A stretch of DNA of 17,670 bases from an uncultured Clostridium sp. (GTDB taxonomy: Bacteria > Bacillota > Clostridia > TANB77 > CAG-508). A program made the translations under genes and the position numbers. The stretch spans positions 1 through 17,670 of the forward strand of contig USHY01000022.1 in NCBI GenBank assembly GCA_900554635.1. Reading direction: 5' to 3'. Positions 1 to 6,463 of this stretch are shown here, in pieces. Numbering within the stretch: the first letter of the stretch is position 1; each line of letters opens with the position of its first letter. The notes below the pieces were generated by a model. It was given only the letters and a program-made list of their open reading frames with translations, was not told the origin of the DNA and did not search any database.

Positions 1-701
1 TGTACTGCAACTGCTGTATCTCCAAGCATTGTTTCTGGTCTTGTTGTTGCAACTGTTAAGAATCTATCTTCTCCTACTACTTTGTATCTTATATGCCATA
101 GGTGTGTTGGTGCTTCTTCATACACAACTTCTGCATCTGAAATTGATGTATGGCAACATGGACACCAGTTTATCATTCTTTTACCTTTATAGATTAGTCC
201 TTTATCATATAATTTTTTAAATACTGTAAGTACAGCTTTTGATAATCCTTCATCCATTGTAAATCTTGAGCGAGACCAGTCTGCTGAACAGCCTAATCTT
301 TTTTGTTGCCTAACTATTGTTCCTCCATATTCTTCTGTCCATTTCCATGCTTCTTCTAGGAATTTTTCTCTACCTATATCATGTTTATCTATTCCTTCTT
401 TTTTTAGTTTTTCAACAATTTTTACTTCTGTAGAAATTGCAGCATGGTCTGTTCCTGGTACCCATAAAGTGTTATATCCTTGCATTCTTTTATATCTTAT
501 TAATATATCTTGAAGTGTTCCATCTAGTGCATGCCCCATATGTAATTTTCCTGTTACATTTGGTGGTGGCATCATTATACAATAACTTTGTTTTGTTTTA
601 TCTCCGCTTGGTTTAAAATAATCATGTTTTTCCCAATTTTCATATATATCTTTTTCAAATTCATTTGGTTCATATTTTCCTTCTAATTTGTGATGGCACA
701 T
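1..701 (-). CDS. valS: Valine--tRNA ligase, N-terminal part (cut by window edge)
   Basis: Class I aminoacyl-tRNA synthetase that charges tRNA-Val in the cytoplasm. I translated this from the minus strand: the frame is open from an ATG at 701 to the left edge, giving about 233 residues of a family that is usually near 880. The start MCHHKLEGKYEP is followed by MMPPPNVTGKLHMGHAL, which carries the PPPNVTG signature of ValS and the HIGH-type ATP motif (HMGH). VPGTDHAAI and the editing-domain start TTRPETMLGDTAV follow. The start is chosen because AAAGGAG lies about 10 bases upstream; an ATG in between is followed directly by a stop. It lies downstream of rpoD in the same direction, with 51 bases between them. 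No in-frame CGG codon occurs in the fragment. Confidence 0.96.
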   Translation of the reverse strand, partial: MCHHKLEGKYEPNEFEKDIYENWEKHDYFKPSGDKTKQSYCIMMPPPNVTGKLHMGHALDGTLQDILIRYKRMQGYNTLWVPGTDHAAISTEVKIVEKLKKEGIDKHDIGREKFLEEAWKWTEEYGGTIVRQQKRLGCSADWSRSRFTMDEGLSKAVLTVFKKLYDKGLIYKGKRMINWCPCCHTSISDAEVVYEEAPTHLWHIRYKVVGEDRFLTVATTRPETMLGDTAVAV

Positions 702-725
702 TTTTACATCTCTCCTTTATAGTTC

Positions 726-748
726 AAAACGGCACATATGGCCGTTTT
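726..748 (-). terminator. Hairpin between rpoD and valS
   Basis: An 8-base perfect inverted repeat (AAAACGGC / GCCGTTTT) with a 7-base loop lies just after the frame-corrected rpoD stop and before the valS ribosome site. It is flanked by A/T-rich sequence. The U run on the minus transcript is short (the stem's own four U), so termination may be weak. It fits the end of the dnaG-rpoD unit. Confidence 0.5.
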
Positions 749-752
749 ATTT

Positions 753-1908
753 TTAGTTCATATAATCTCTTAGTTTTTTACTTCTACTTGGATGTCTTAG
801 TTTTCTTAATGCTTTTGCTTCTATTTGTCTTATTCTTTCCCTTGTTACATCAAACTCTTTTCCTACTTCTTCTAGTGTTCTTGCTCTTCCGGTCTTCTAA
901 GCCGAATCTTAATTTTAGCACTTTTGCTTCTCTTGGGGTTAATGTGTTCATTACTTCATCTAGTTGTTCTTTCATAAGTGTGAATGAAGCTGAATCTTGT
1001 GGGGCTGGGCTATCTTCATCTTGTATGAAATCTCCTAAATGGCTATCATCTTCTTCTCCAATAGGGGTTTCTAGTGATACTGGGTCTTGGGCTATTTTTT
1101 GTATTTCCATTACTTTGTCTACTGGCATGTCCATTTCTTTTGCAATTTCTTCTGGAGAAGGTTCACGACCTAATCTTTGAAGTAATAGTCTTGATGTACG
1201 AATTAATCTATTTATTGTTTCCACCATATGAACTGGTATTCTTATTGTTCTTGCTTGGTCTGCAATTGCTCTTGTTATAGCTTGTCTTATCCACCATGTT
1301 GCGTATGTGCTGAATTTATATCCTTTTGTGTAGTCGAACTTTTCTACTGCTTTTATTAATCCCATGTTTCCTTCTTGAATTAAATCAAGGAACAATAAAC
1401 CTCTTCCTACATATTTTTTTGCAATACTTACAACTAGCCTTAGGTTTGATTCTGCTAATTTTTGTTTAGCTTCCTCATCTCCTTTCAGTATTCTTTTTGC
1501 AAGTTCAAGCTCTTCATCATATGATAATAACTGAATTTTTCCAATTTCACGCAAATACATTCTTACTGGATCATCTGTATTTATTCCTTCAAATGAGATT
1601 GAATCTATATCATCTAGTTGTAGATCTTCAACTTCTGTTAAGTCATCTATATCTGGCTCTTCTATGTCATCTTTTAGTACATCTACTCCCATTTCTTCCA
1701 TTACATCAAATACTTTATCTATTTGGTCTGGGTTTGCTTCTCCTAGTTCTGTTGCTAGTTCTCCATATGTTATCTTTCCTTTTTCTTTTGCCTTTTTTAT
1801 TATTTCTGTTACTTTTTTTTCTGGGCTTTCCTCTGGTTTTTGTTCCATTAATTGTTCTTTATTTTCTTCGATATTATCTGTTTGTTCTATTTTTTTATCT
1901 TCTTCCAT
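753..1908 (-). CDS. rpoD: Primary RNA polymerase sigma factor (RpoD/SigA), needs a +1 shift at CGG
   Basis: Housekeeping sigma factor that directs RNA polymerase to promoters. The ATG at 1908 follows a strong GGGGGAG site. An acidic region 1.1 comes first, then DPVRMYLREIGKIQLLS (region 1.2), NLRLVVSIAKKYVGRGL and YKFSTYATWWIRQAITRAI (region 2, -10 recognition), region 3, and LTPREAKVLKLRFGLED (region 4.1). Without a shift the frame ends at 850 after 352 residues, with a nonsense tail following residue 339. Skipping one C at the in-frame CGG (889-891) restores the family sequence GRARTLEEVGKEFDVTRE, then the RERIRQIEAKAL helix and a stop at 753. The shifted product is 384 residues, a normal length. 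The last 45 residues hold region 4.2, the -35-binding helix-turn-helix. It lies 27 bases downstream of dnaG. The frame break could be a sequence error; the CGG pattern across the window argues otherwise. Confidence 0.96.
889..891 (-). promoter_or_regulatory. Putative +1 frameshift site in rpoD (GAC CGG A)
   Basis: The in-frame codons read GAA GAC CGG AAG. Family conservation demands Glu-Asp-Gly-Arg, obtained by passing over one C and reading GGA AGA. CGGA therefore replaces exactly one glycine, with no residue gained or lost. There is no X XXY YYZ slippery heptamer, no CTT TGA as in prfB, and no ribosome-site-like stimulator just upstream. Confidence 0.75.
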
Positions 1909-1935
1909 GTTCTCCCCCTTTTATCTGGAAAAAAA

Positions 1936-3711
1936 TTATTTTATCATTTTCTTTTCGATAATTATTTTGCTTATTTCTTCAATTATTTTTATTTCTTCTT
2001 CTTTGCTTAGTCCTGGTGTTTGCTGTTTTTCAAGTAATTCTGCCTTTTTATTATCTAGTTTTTCTATTTTATATGTGTTTATAGCATTTTTTATTGCTTT
2101 TTCATCATTTTTTATTGTATAATCTTCTGCCATTACTTCTGTTAATCTGCTCATTGTTTCATCATCATTTGCAAATTCATTTATAATGCTGTTTATATTA
2201 CTATTTCCTTTTTCAAATTCTTCATACAGTTTGATTAATATTTTTTTATTTATTTCGGATTTGAAATCTTCTGGTTTTATTTCATTTTTCATTTGTTCAT
2301 ATGCTTGTTGTTGTTCTTGCAGTAATAAGGCTATTATTGCTTTTTCTCTTTCTATTAATTTTTTATCTGTATTGTCCTTTTTAATGGCAACCTGTGGTCT
2401 TTTTTCTAAAACTTTTTGGCTAACTTTGTTGTTTTGTATTTTATTTATTTCTGCATATAATGCTTCTTTTGATATTTTATATACATCTGCTATTTTATCT
2501 ATATATAACTCTTGTTCTATTTTACTATCAACAGTTTTAAGTATCTTAGCAGTTTCTTTCAAAAATTTTATTTTATCACTTAAGTTGTTTAGGTCTAGGC
2601 TGTTTTTTAGCACTTTTGTTTTAAATTCAACTAGTGATATTGCATTTTCTACAAGTAAATTGAATCTTCCGTTACCATATTTAATAACATACTCATCTGG
2701 GTCTTTTGCTCCCTCCATTTGCAGTATTCGAACATCACATCCAACATTTTTTAGTATTTCTAGTCCTCTCATTGTGGCTGCTTGTCCTGCTGCATCTGAA
2801 TCGTATGAAATAGTTACTTTTTCTGTGTATTTTCTAAGAAGTCTTGCTTGCCCTTCTGTAAGTGCTGTTCCAAGTGATGCAACTGCATTTGGTATTCCCC
2901 TTTGGTGAAGTGATACTGCATCCATATAGCCTTCACACATTATTATGTTATTCATATTTACACTTTTTGCAATATTTAGTGCAAATAAGTTTTTTCCCTT
3001 ACTATAGGCAATTCCTTCAGGTGAGTTTATATATTTTGGTTTCTCGTTAGGAATTAAGGTTCTTCCGCCAAATGCTATGAATCTATTTTTTACATCTTGA
3101 ATTGGGAACATTAATCTTCCCTTATATACATCAAAATATCCATAGCTTCCTTTTTTAACTAGATTTGATGCCAAAATTTCTTCTTCATTAAATCCTTTGT
3201 TTTTTAAAAGATTATATAATTCATTATTAGGATTTGAATATCCGATTTTGAATTTTTTTAATGTGTTATTATCTAATCTGCGAGTTTTTACATAGTCTTG
3301 AGCTGGCTTAGCTGTTGGTTTGTATAAATTTTCATGGTAATATTCTGCCACTATTTCATTTATCTCAAACACTTTTTTTCTTAAAATGTCTGCTTTTGTT
3401 TCTCGTTCGGTCTCTAATTTTGGTAGTGCAATTCCTGCTCTTTCAGCTAATATTTCTATAGCTTCTCTATAATTTACATTTTCAATTTTGCATATGAAAG
3501 TAATAGCATCACCACCAACTCCACAACCAAAGCAATGAAAAATTTGCCTGTCTGGAGAAACAGAAAAAGAAGACGTTTTTTCTTTATGAAAAGGACACAA
3601 TCCAAAGAAATTTCTACCGCTTCTTTTTAATATTACATATTGTGATATGATGTCTACTATATCATTATTCGATTTTATTTCATCAATAAGAGCTTCACTA
3701 TAACGCACCAT
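1936..3711 (-). CDS. dnaG: DNA primase DnaG
   Basis: Makes RNA primers for DNA replication, working with the replicative helicase. The product is 591 residues, normal for the family. The N-terminal CHC2 zinc finger has Cys39 and His42 (CPFH) and Cys60 and Cys63 (CFGC). The TOPRIM catalytic domain follows, with MCEGYMDAVSLHQRG and SYDSDAAGQAA carrying the acidic metal-binding residues. The last ~140 residues are helical and lysine/glutamate-rich, as in the helicase-binding domain. A GTG lies three codons further up at 3720, but it sits inside the AGGAAAGGTG ribosome-site region. The ATG at 3711 (MVRYSEALIDEIK) matches the usual family start and has proper spacing. It is followed 27 bases later by rpoD. 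All CGG triplets in the gene are out of frame. Confidence 0.97.
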   Translation of the reverse strand: MVRYSEALIDEIKSNNDIVDIISQYVILKRSGRNFFGLCPFHKEKTSSFSVSPDRQIFHCFGCGVGGDAITFICKIENVNYREAIEILAERAGIALPKLETERETKADILRKKVFEINEIVAEYYHENLYKPTAKPAQDYVKTRRLDNNTLKKFKIGYSNPNNELYNLLKNKGFNEEEILASNLVKKGSYGYFDVYKGRLMFPIQDVKNRFIAFGGRTLIPNEKPKYINSPEGIAYSKGKNLFALNIAKSVNMNNIIMCEGYMDAVSLHQRGIPNAVASLGTALTEGQARLLRKYTEKVTISYDSDAAGQAATMRGLEILKNVGCDVRILQMEGAKDPDEYVIKYGNGRFNLLVENAISLVEFKTKVLKNSLDLNNLSDKIKFLKETAKILKTVDSKIEQELYIDKIADVYKISKEALYAEINKIQNNKVSQKVLEKRPQVAIKKDNTDKKLIEREKAIIALLLQEQQQAYEQMKNEIKPEDFKSEINKKILIKLYEEFEKGNSNINSIINEFANDDETMSRLTEVMAEDYTIKNDEKAIKNAINTYKIEKLDNKKAELLEKQQTPGLSKEEEIKIIEEISKIIIEKKMIK

Positions 3712-3753
3712 TTTTAGCACCTTTCCTACTATATAATATTCGACAAAAAAGAC

Positions 3754-3759
3754 ATTATA
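3754..3759 (-). promoter_or_regulatory. Candidate -10 box for dnaG-rpoD
   Basis: A perfect TATAAT on the minus strand lies about 45 bases before the dnaG ATG and just after the terminator of the upstream gene. The hexamer 17 bases upstream (CAAATT) is a poor -35, so only the -10 is convincing. Confidence 0.4.
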
Positions 3760-3782
3760 CCTTCTTGTATTTACATAATTTG

Positions 3783-3810
3783 AAAGGTAGCTAAATAAAA
3801 AGCTACCTTT
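3783..3810 (-). terminator. Rho-independent terminator of the 92-residue protein gene
   Basis: A 10-base perfect inverted repeat (AAAGGTAGCT / AGCTACCTTT) with an 8-base A/T loop begins two bases after the stop codon at 3813. U-rich arm ends are present on either strand. It separates this gene from the dnaG-rpoD unit. Confidence 0.8.
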
Positions 3811-3812
3811 TA

Positions 3813-4091
3813 TTATCTCAAAGATTCCTTAGAATCATCAACCAGTTTTTGTGCTTTTGCTAGCTTATCTCTTGCACTACTTGATAAATACATTGCTGCA
3901 TATACTGCTTGAGATTGATCCATATCATCTGTTACTCTTAAATTCTTAATAAATTCCTTTGTTTCTTTGCTGTTTCTTTCTGCTTCAGCATAAGATTCTC
4001 TTGTTCTTGCTGATGTGTTCATCGCTGCAAATATTTTGTCAGCATCATCATTTCGTAATTGCTCTAAAAATTCTTTTCTTTTTTCTGTCAT
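3813..4091 (-). CDS. Small helical protein of unknown function (92 residues)
   Basis: I do not recognise this family. The protein is soluble-looking, highly charged, without cysteine or a membrane segment, and is predicted by eye to be almost all helix. Two stretches resemble each other: FAAMNTSARTRESYAEAERN and YAAMYLSSSARDKLAKAQKL both have an [FY]AAM..SS/SAR.....A core, which suggests an internal duplication of about 45 residues. The start is well supported: AGGAGG lies 8 bases before the ATG, with a good upstream -10 box. It is a single-gene unit with its own terminator, upstream of dnaG and divergent from asd. Confidence 0.8.
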   Translation of the reverse strand: MTEKRKEFLEQLRNDDADKIFAAMNTSARTRESYAEAERNSKETKEFIKNLRVTDDMDQSQAVYAAMYLSSSARDKLAKAQKLVDDSKESLR

Positions 4092-4125
4092 ATAAATAAC
4101 CTCCTAGAAAATTTAAGATGTGTAT

Positions 4126-4154
4126 ATTATACTATACTTTTTAAGAAAAGTAAA
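4126..4154 (-). promoter_or_regulatory. Sigma-A type promoter for the 92-residue protein gene
   Basis: On the minus strand TTTACT (4149-4154) and a perfect TATAAT (4126-4131) are separated by 17 bases. The -10 lies about 35 bases before the ATG. The region is shared with the divergent asd promoter. Confidence 0.6.
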
Positions 4155-4192
4155 ATTTTTGAAAAAGCCTTTATTTTTCCATATTTTTGTAA

Positions 4193-4198
4193 TATAAT
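4193..4198 (+). promoter_or_regulatory. Candidate -10 box for asd
   Basis: A perfect TATAAT lies about 25 bases before the asd start. The -35 hexamer at 17-base spacing (TTTATT) is weak. Confidence 0.4.
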
Positions 4199-4223
4199 AC
4201 TAATGAAGAAGGGATAGATGATT

Positions 4224-5207
4224 ATGAAAAAATATAAATTGGCTTTAGTTGGTGCGACTGGTTTGGTTGGAAGAACTGCAATTAAGGTGTTGGAAGAAAA
4301 AAATTTACCAATTTCAGAGTATGTTTTTTTTGCTTCAAAGCGTTCTGCTGGAAGTATTATGGAGTTGTTAGGACAAGATTATGTTGTAAGAGAATTAAAT
4401 GAACATTCTTTTGATGAAGGGTTTGATTTTGCAATTTTCTCAGCTGGTGGTGATGTTTCTAGGAAATTTGCACCTATTGCTGCTTCAAAGGGATGTATTG
4501 TAATTGATAATAGTAGTACTTTTAGAATGGATAAAAATGTGCCACTAGTTGTGCCTGAGGTTAATTCTGAGGATTTAAAAAGTAATTCTGGAATTATAGC
4601 TAACCCTAATTGCTCTACTATTCAAGCAGTTGTTGCTTTAAAACCTTTGGATGTAAAATATGGTATTAAGAGAATTGTGTATTCAACATACCAAGCTGTT
4701 TCTGGTGCTGGTCAAAAAGGAGTTCAGGATTTACAGGATACTTTAAATGGTTTGGAACCTAAAAAATTTCCTCACCCTATTGCTAATAATTGTTTGCCAC
4801 ATATAGATGTTTTCACAGATTCTGGTTACACAAAGGAAGAATTAAAAATGATTAATGAAACTAGAAAAATTTTGCATAAACCAGATTTGAGAGTTACTGC
4901 AACTTGTGTAAGGGTTCCTGTTATGAATTCACATAGTGAGTCTATTAATGTTGAATTTGAAAATGATTTTGATTTGGAAGAATTAAAAGAAGTTTTGAAA
5001 AATAGCCCTGGAATTATTTTAATGGATAATCCTGCTGAAAATATATATCCTCTAGCCACTCGTGCAACTGGTAGTGATGAAGTGTATATAGGTAGAATTA
5101 GAAGAGATGATAGTGTTCCATTTGGAGTAAATATTTGGGTTGTTTCTGATAATGCAAGAAAAGGGGCTGCAAGTAATGCAATACAAATAATGGAAAAATT
5201 AATGTAG
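4224..5207 (+). CDS. asd: Aspartate-semialdehyde dehydrogenase
   Basis: Reduces aspartyl phosphate to aspartate semialdehyde with NADPH, the branch step to lysine/diaminopimelate, threonine and methionine. The 327 residues are a typical length. The NADP-binding loop VGATGLVG is at residues 9-16, the catalytic cysteine is in NPNCSTIQ (Cys130), and the catalytic histidine is in VPVMNSHSES (His237). I prefer the ATG at 4224 (MKKYKLALVG) because it matches the family and lies 10 bases after AGAAGGG. An ATG at 4218 adds two residues and cannot be excluded. In spore formers the product also feeds dipicolinate synthesis. It is the only plus-strand gene, transcribed alone and converging on spoIVB. 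It has no CGG at all. Confidence 0.97.
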   Translation: MKKYKLALVGATGLVGRTAIKVLEEKNLPISEYVFFASKRSAGSIMELLGQDYVVRELNEHSFDEGFDFAIFSAGGDVSRKFAPIAASKGCIVIDNSSTFRMDKNVPLVVPEVNSEDLKSNSGIIANPNCSTIQAVVALKPLDVKYGIKRIVYSTYQAVSGAGQKGVQDLQDTLNGLEPKKFPHPIANNCLPHIDVFTDSGYTKEELKMINETRKILHKPDLRVTATCVRVPVMNSHSESINVEFENDFDLEELKEVLKNSPGIILMDNPAENIYPLATRATGSDEVYIGRIRRDDSVPFGVNIWVVSDNARKGAASNAIQIMEKLM

Positions 5208-5214
5208 CAAAATA

Positions 5215-5230
5215 GGGGCTTTATTGCCCC
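5215..5230. terminator. Bidirectional terminator between asd and spoIVB
   Basis: GGGGC / GCCCC with a 6-base T-rich loop. With one base bulged, the outer A/T bases on both sides extend the stem. It sits between convergent genes and overlaps the last codons of spoIVB, so it can serve both strands. Confidence 0.7.
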
Positions 5231-6414
5231 ATTTGTTTTACCATTATTTCTCCAAATACAGCATACCCTTGTAGTGGGTTGTTTACTAGTACATGTGTTA
5301 TTGCTCCTATGAACTTGCCATTTTGAATTATTGGAGCCCCACTCATTCCTTGTATTATTCCACCAGTTTTTTCTATGAGTTTTTGGTCTATTATTTCTAT
5401 TAGCATGCTTTTATTATTATCGCTATTATTTTTGTATATTTTTTTTATTGAAATTTCATATTCTTTTCTTATTCCATCATCTAGGCATAATAAAATTGTT
5501 GCTTTGCCAAGTTTTATTTCATCTTTTAGTGCTACTTCCAAGCTGTTTTCTGTATTTATGTTAATACTGTTTGTTTTATTTAAAGTACCATATATTCCAA
5601 ATTTTGTGTTTTGAGAAATTTTTCCTATTATATGTTCATCATCTATTATTCCTCTAATTTCCCCTGGAGTTCCTTTTTCTCCTTTTTTTATTTTTGTTAT
5701 TGAACTTGTTACAAATTCTCCACTTTCTATTGTTATTAGTTTTGCCGTATCTTTATCTACTATTCCATGCCCAAGTGTTGCAATTTTCCCTGTTTCAGGC
5801 TCATAATATGTTGCTGTTCCTATACCACATGCTCCATCTCTTACCCATAGGCCAATTTTATATTTGTTGTCTTTTGCCTTTACAGGTTCAATATTTGCTA
5901 TATATTCATCTCCATCTCGAAGATATTTAATCTCAACATTTTTTCCATTGGATTTATTTACATTTTCAATAAGTTCTGCTGTTGTGGTAACATTAATATT
6001 ATCAACTTGTGTAATTAAATCACCTTCTTTGATGCCTGTGTTTTCATAAGGTTTTTTACCCTCAATCTCAGTCATACCAATTACTAAAACGCCATTTGAG
6101 TACAGTTTTATCCCTATTGAATTGCCAAGTGGTACAACTTTGGAGTTTTTAATGGTACTTACATGGATATCTTTAATTTTAATTACATTAAACAGCTTAA
6201 CAGCAACAGTTTTTTCCTCAACATTATTACTACTGCTTGAAGCCATAACAGTATTGGCTTTCCTCTCCTGTAAGCACACACCGAAAATTTCGCCAACATT
6301 AAGTTCCTCGTTTTCGAAAAGGACTATGTTAGTTGGAATTGATAAGATGTTGGTTGTATAGATTAATGCTAGAAGTAGCATTGTGATTAATAAAGTTTTT
6401 TTAATAAAATTCAA
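5221..6414 (-). CDS. spoIVB: SpoIVB serine peptidase (family S55)
   Basis: Spore-specific signalling protease. In Bacillus it is secreted by the forespore and cleaves SpoIVFA to release sigma-K processing in the mother cell. The product is 397 residues, close to the family norm. It has an N-terminal membrane/signal segment (about residues 6-25 after two lysines) and a PDZ domain (about 95-180, including GIKEGDLITQVDNINV). The S55 domain has the histidine in ATLGHGIVD and the serine in IIQGMSGAPIIQNG, followed by GAITHVLVNNPLQGYAVF. The start is TTG at 6414, supported by AGGGTGA seven bases upstream; the first in-frame ATG would cut into the signal segment. The start and ribosome site are inside a strong hairpin (6413-6449). 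Sporulation sigma-F/G control is expected from the family, but I cannot see a convincing promoter. Confidence 0.95.
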   Translation of the reverse strand: MNFIKKTLLITMLLLALIYTTNILSIPTNIVLFENEELNVGEIFGVCLQERKANTVMASSSSNNVEEKTVAVKLFNVIKIKDIHVSTIKNSKVVPLGNSIGIKLYSNGVLVIGMTEIEGKKPYENTGIKEGDLITQVDNINVTTTAELIENVNKSNGKNVEIKYLRDGDEYIANIEPVKAKDNKYKIGLWVRDGACGIGTATYYEPETGKIATLGHGIVDKDTAKLITIESGEFVTSSITKIKKGEKGTPGEIRGIIDDEHIIGKISQNTKFGIYGTLNKTNSININTENSLEVALKDEIKLGKATILLCLDDGIRKEYEISIKKIYKNNSDNNKSMLIEIIDQKLIEKTGGIIQGMSGAPIIQNGKFIGAITHVLVNNPLQGYAVFGEIMVKQMGQ

Positions 6415-6449
6415 ATATGGTCACCCTAAAATTTAGGATAACCATATTT
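6413..6449 (-). terminator. Hairpin at end of pilus locus covering the spoIVB ribosome site
   Basis: Left arm 6413-6429 pairs with right arm 6433-6449 as an unbroken 17-pair stem with a 3-base loop on the minus-strand RNA. Two of these pairs are G-U wobbles, which would be C-A mismatches on the plus strand, so the structure belongs to the minus transcript. It starts 14 bases after the stop of the large vWA gene and is followed by a U-rich stretch. It includes AGGGTGA and the first bases of the spoIVB start codon. Confidence 0.6.
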
Positions 6450-6463
6450 TTGAAAAATATAAT

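Noticed and set aside
850..910. Simple sequencing or assembly error as the full explanation of the rpoD break
   Set aside because: It cannot be excluded from one sequence. It is not preferred, because the break is not in a homopolymer run typical of errors and coincides with CGG, as do the three other breaks.
665..2908. Long plus-strand open frames opposite rpoD and dnaG
   Set aside because: They are antisense shadows of conserved genes, with Leu/Phe/Ser-rich low-complexity translations and no ribosome sites.
3721..3820. The strong hairpin at 3783-3810 as a riboswitch or regulatory leader of dnaG
   Set aside because: It begins two bases after the stop of the 92-residue protein gene and has simple terminator form. 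The dnaG -10 box lies downstream of it.
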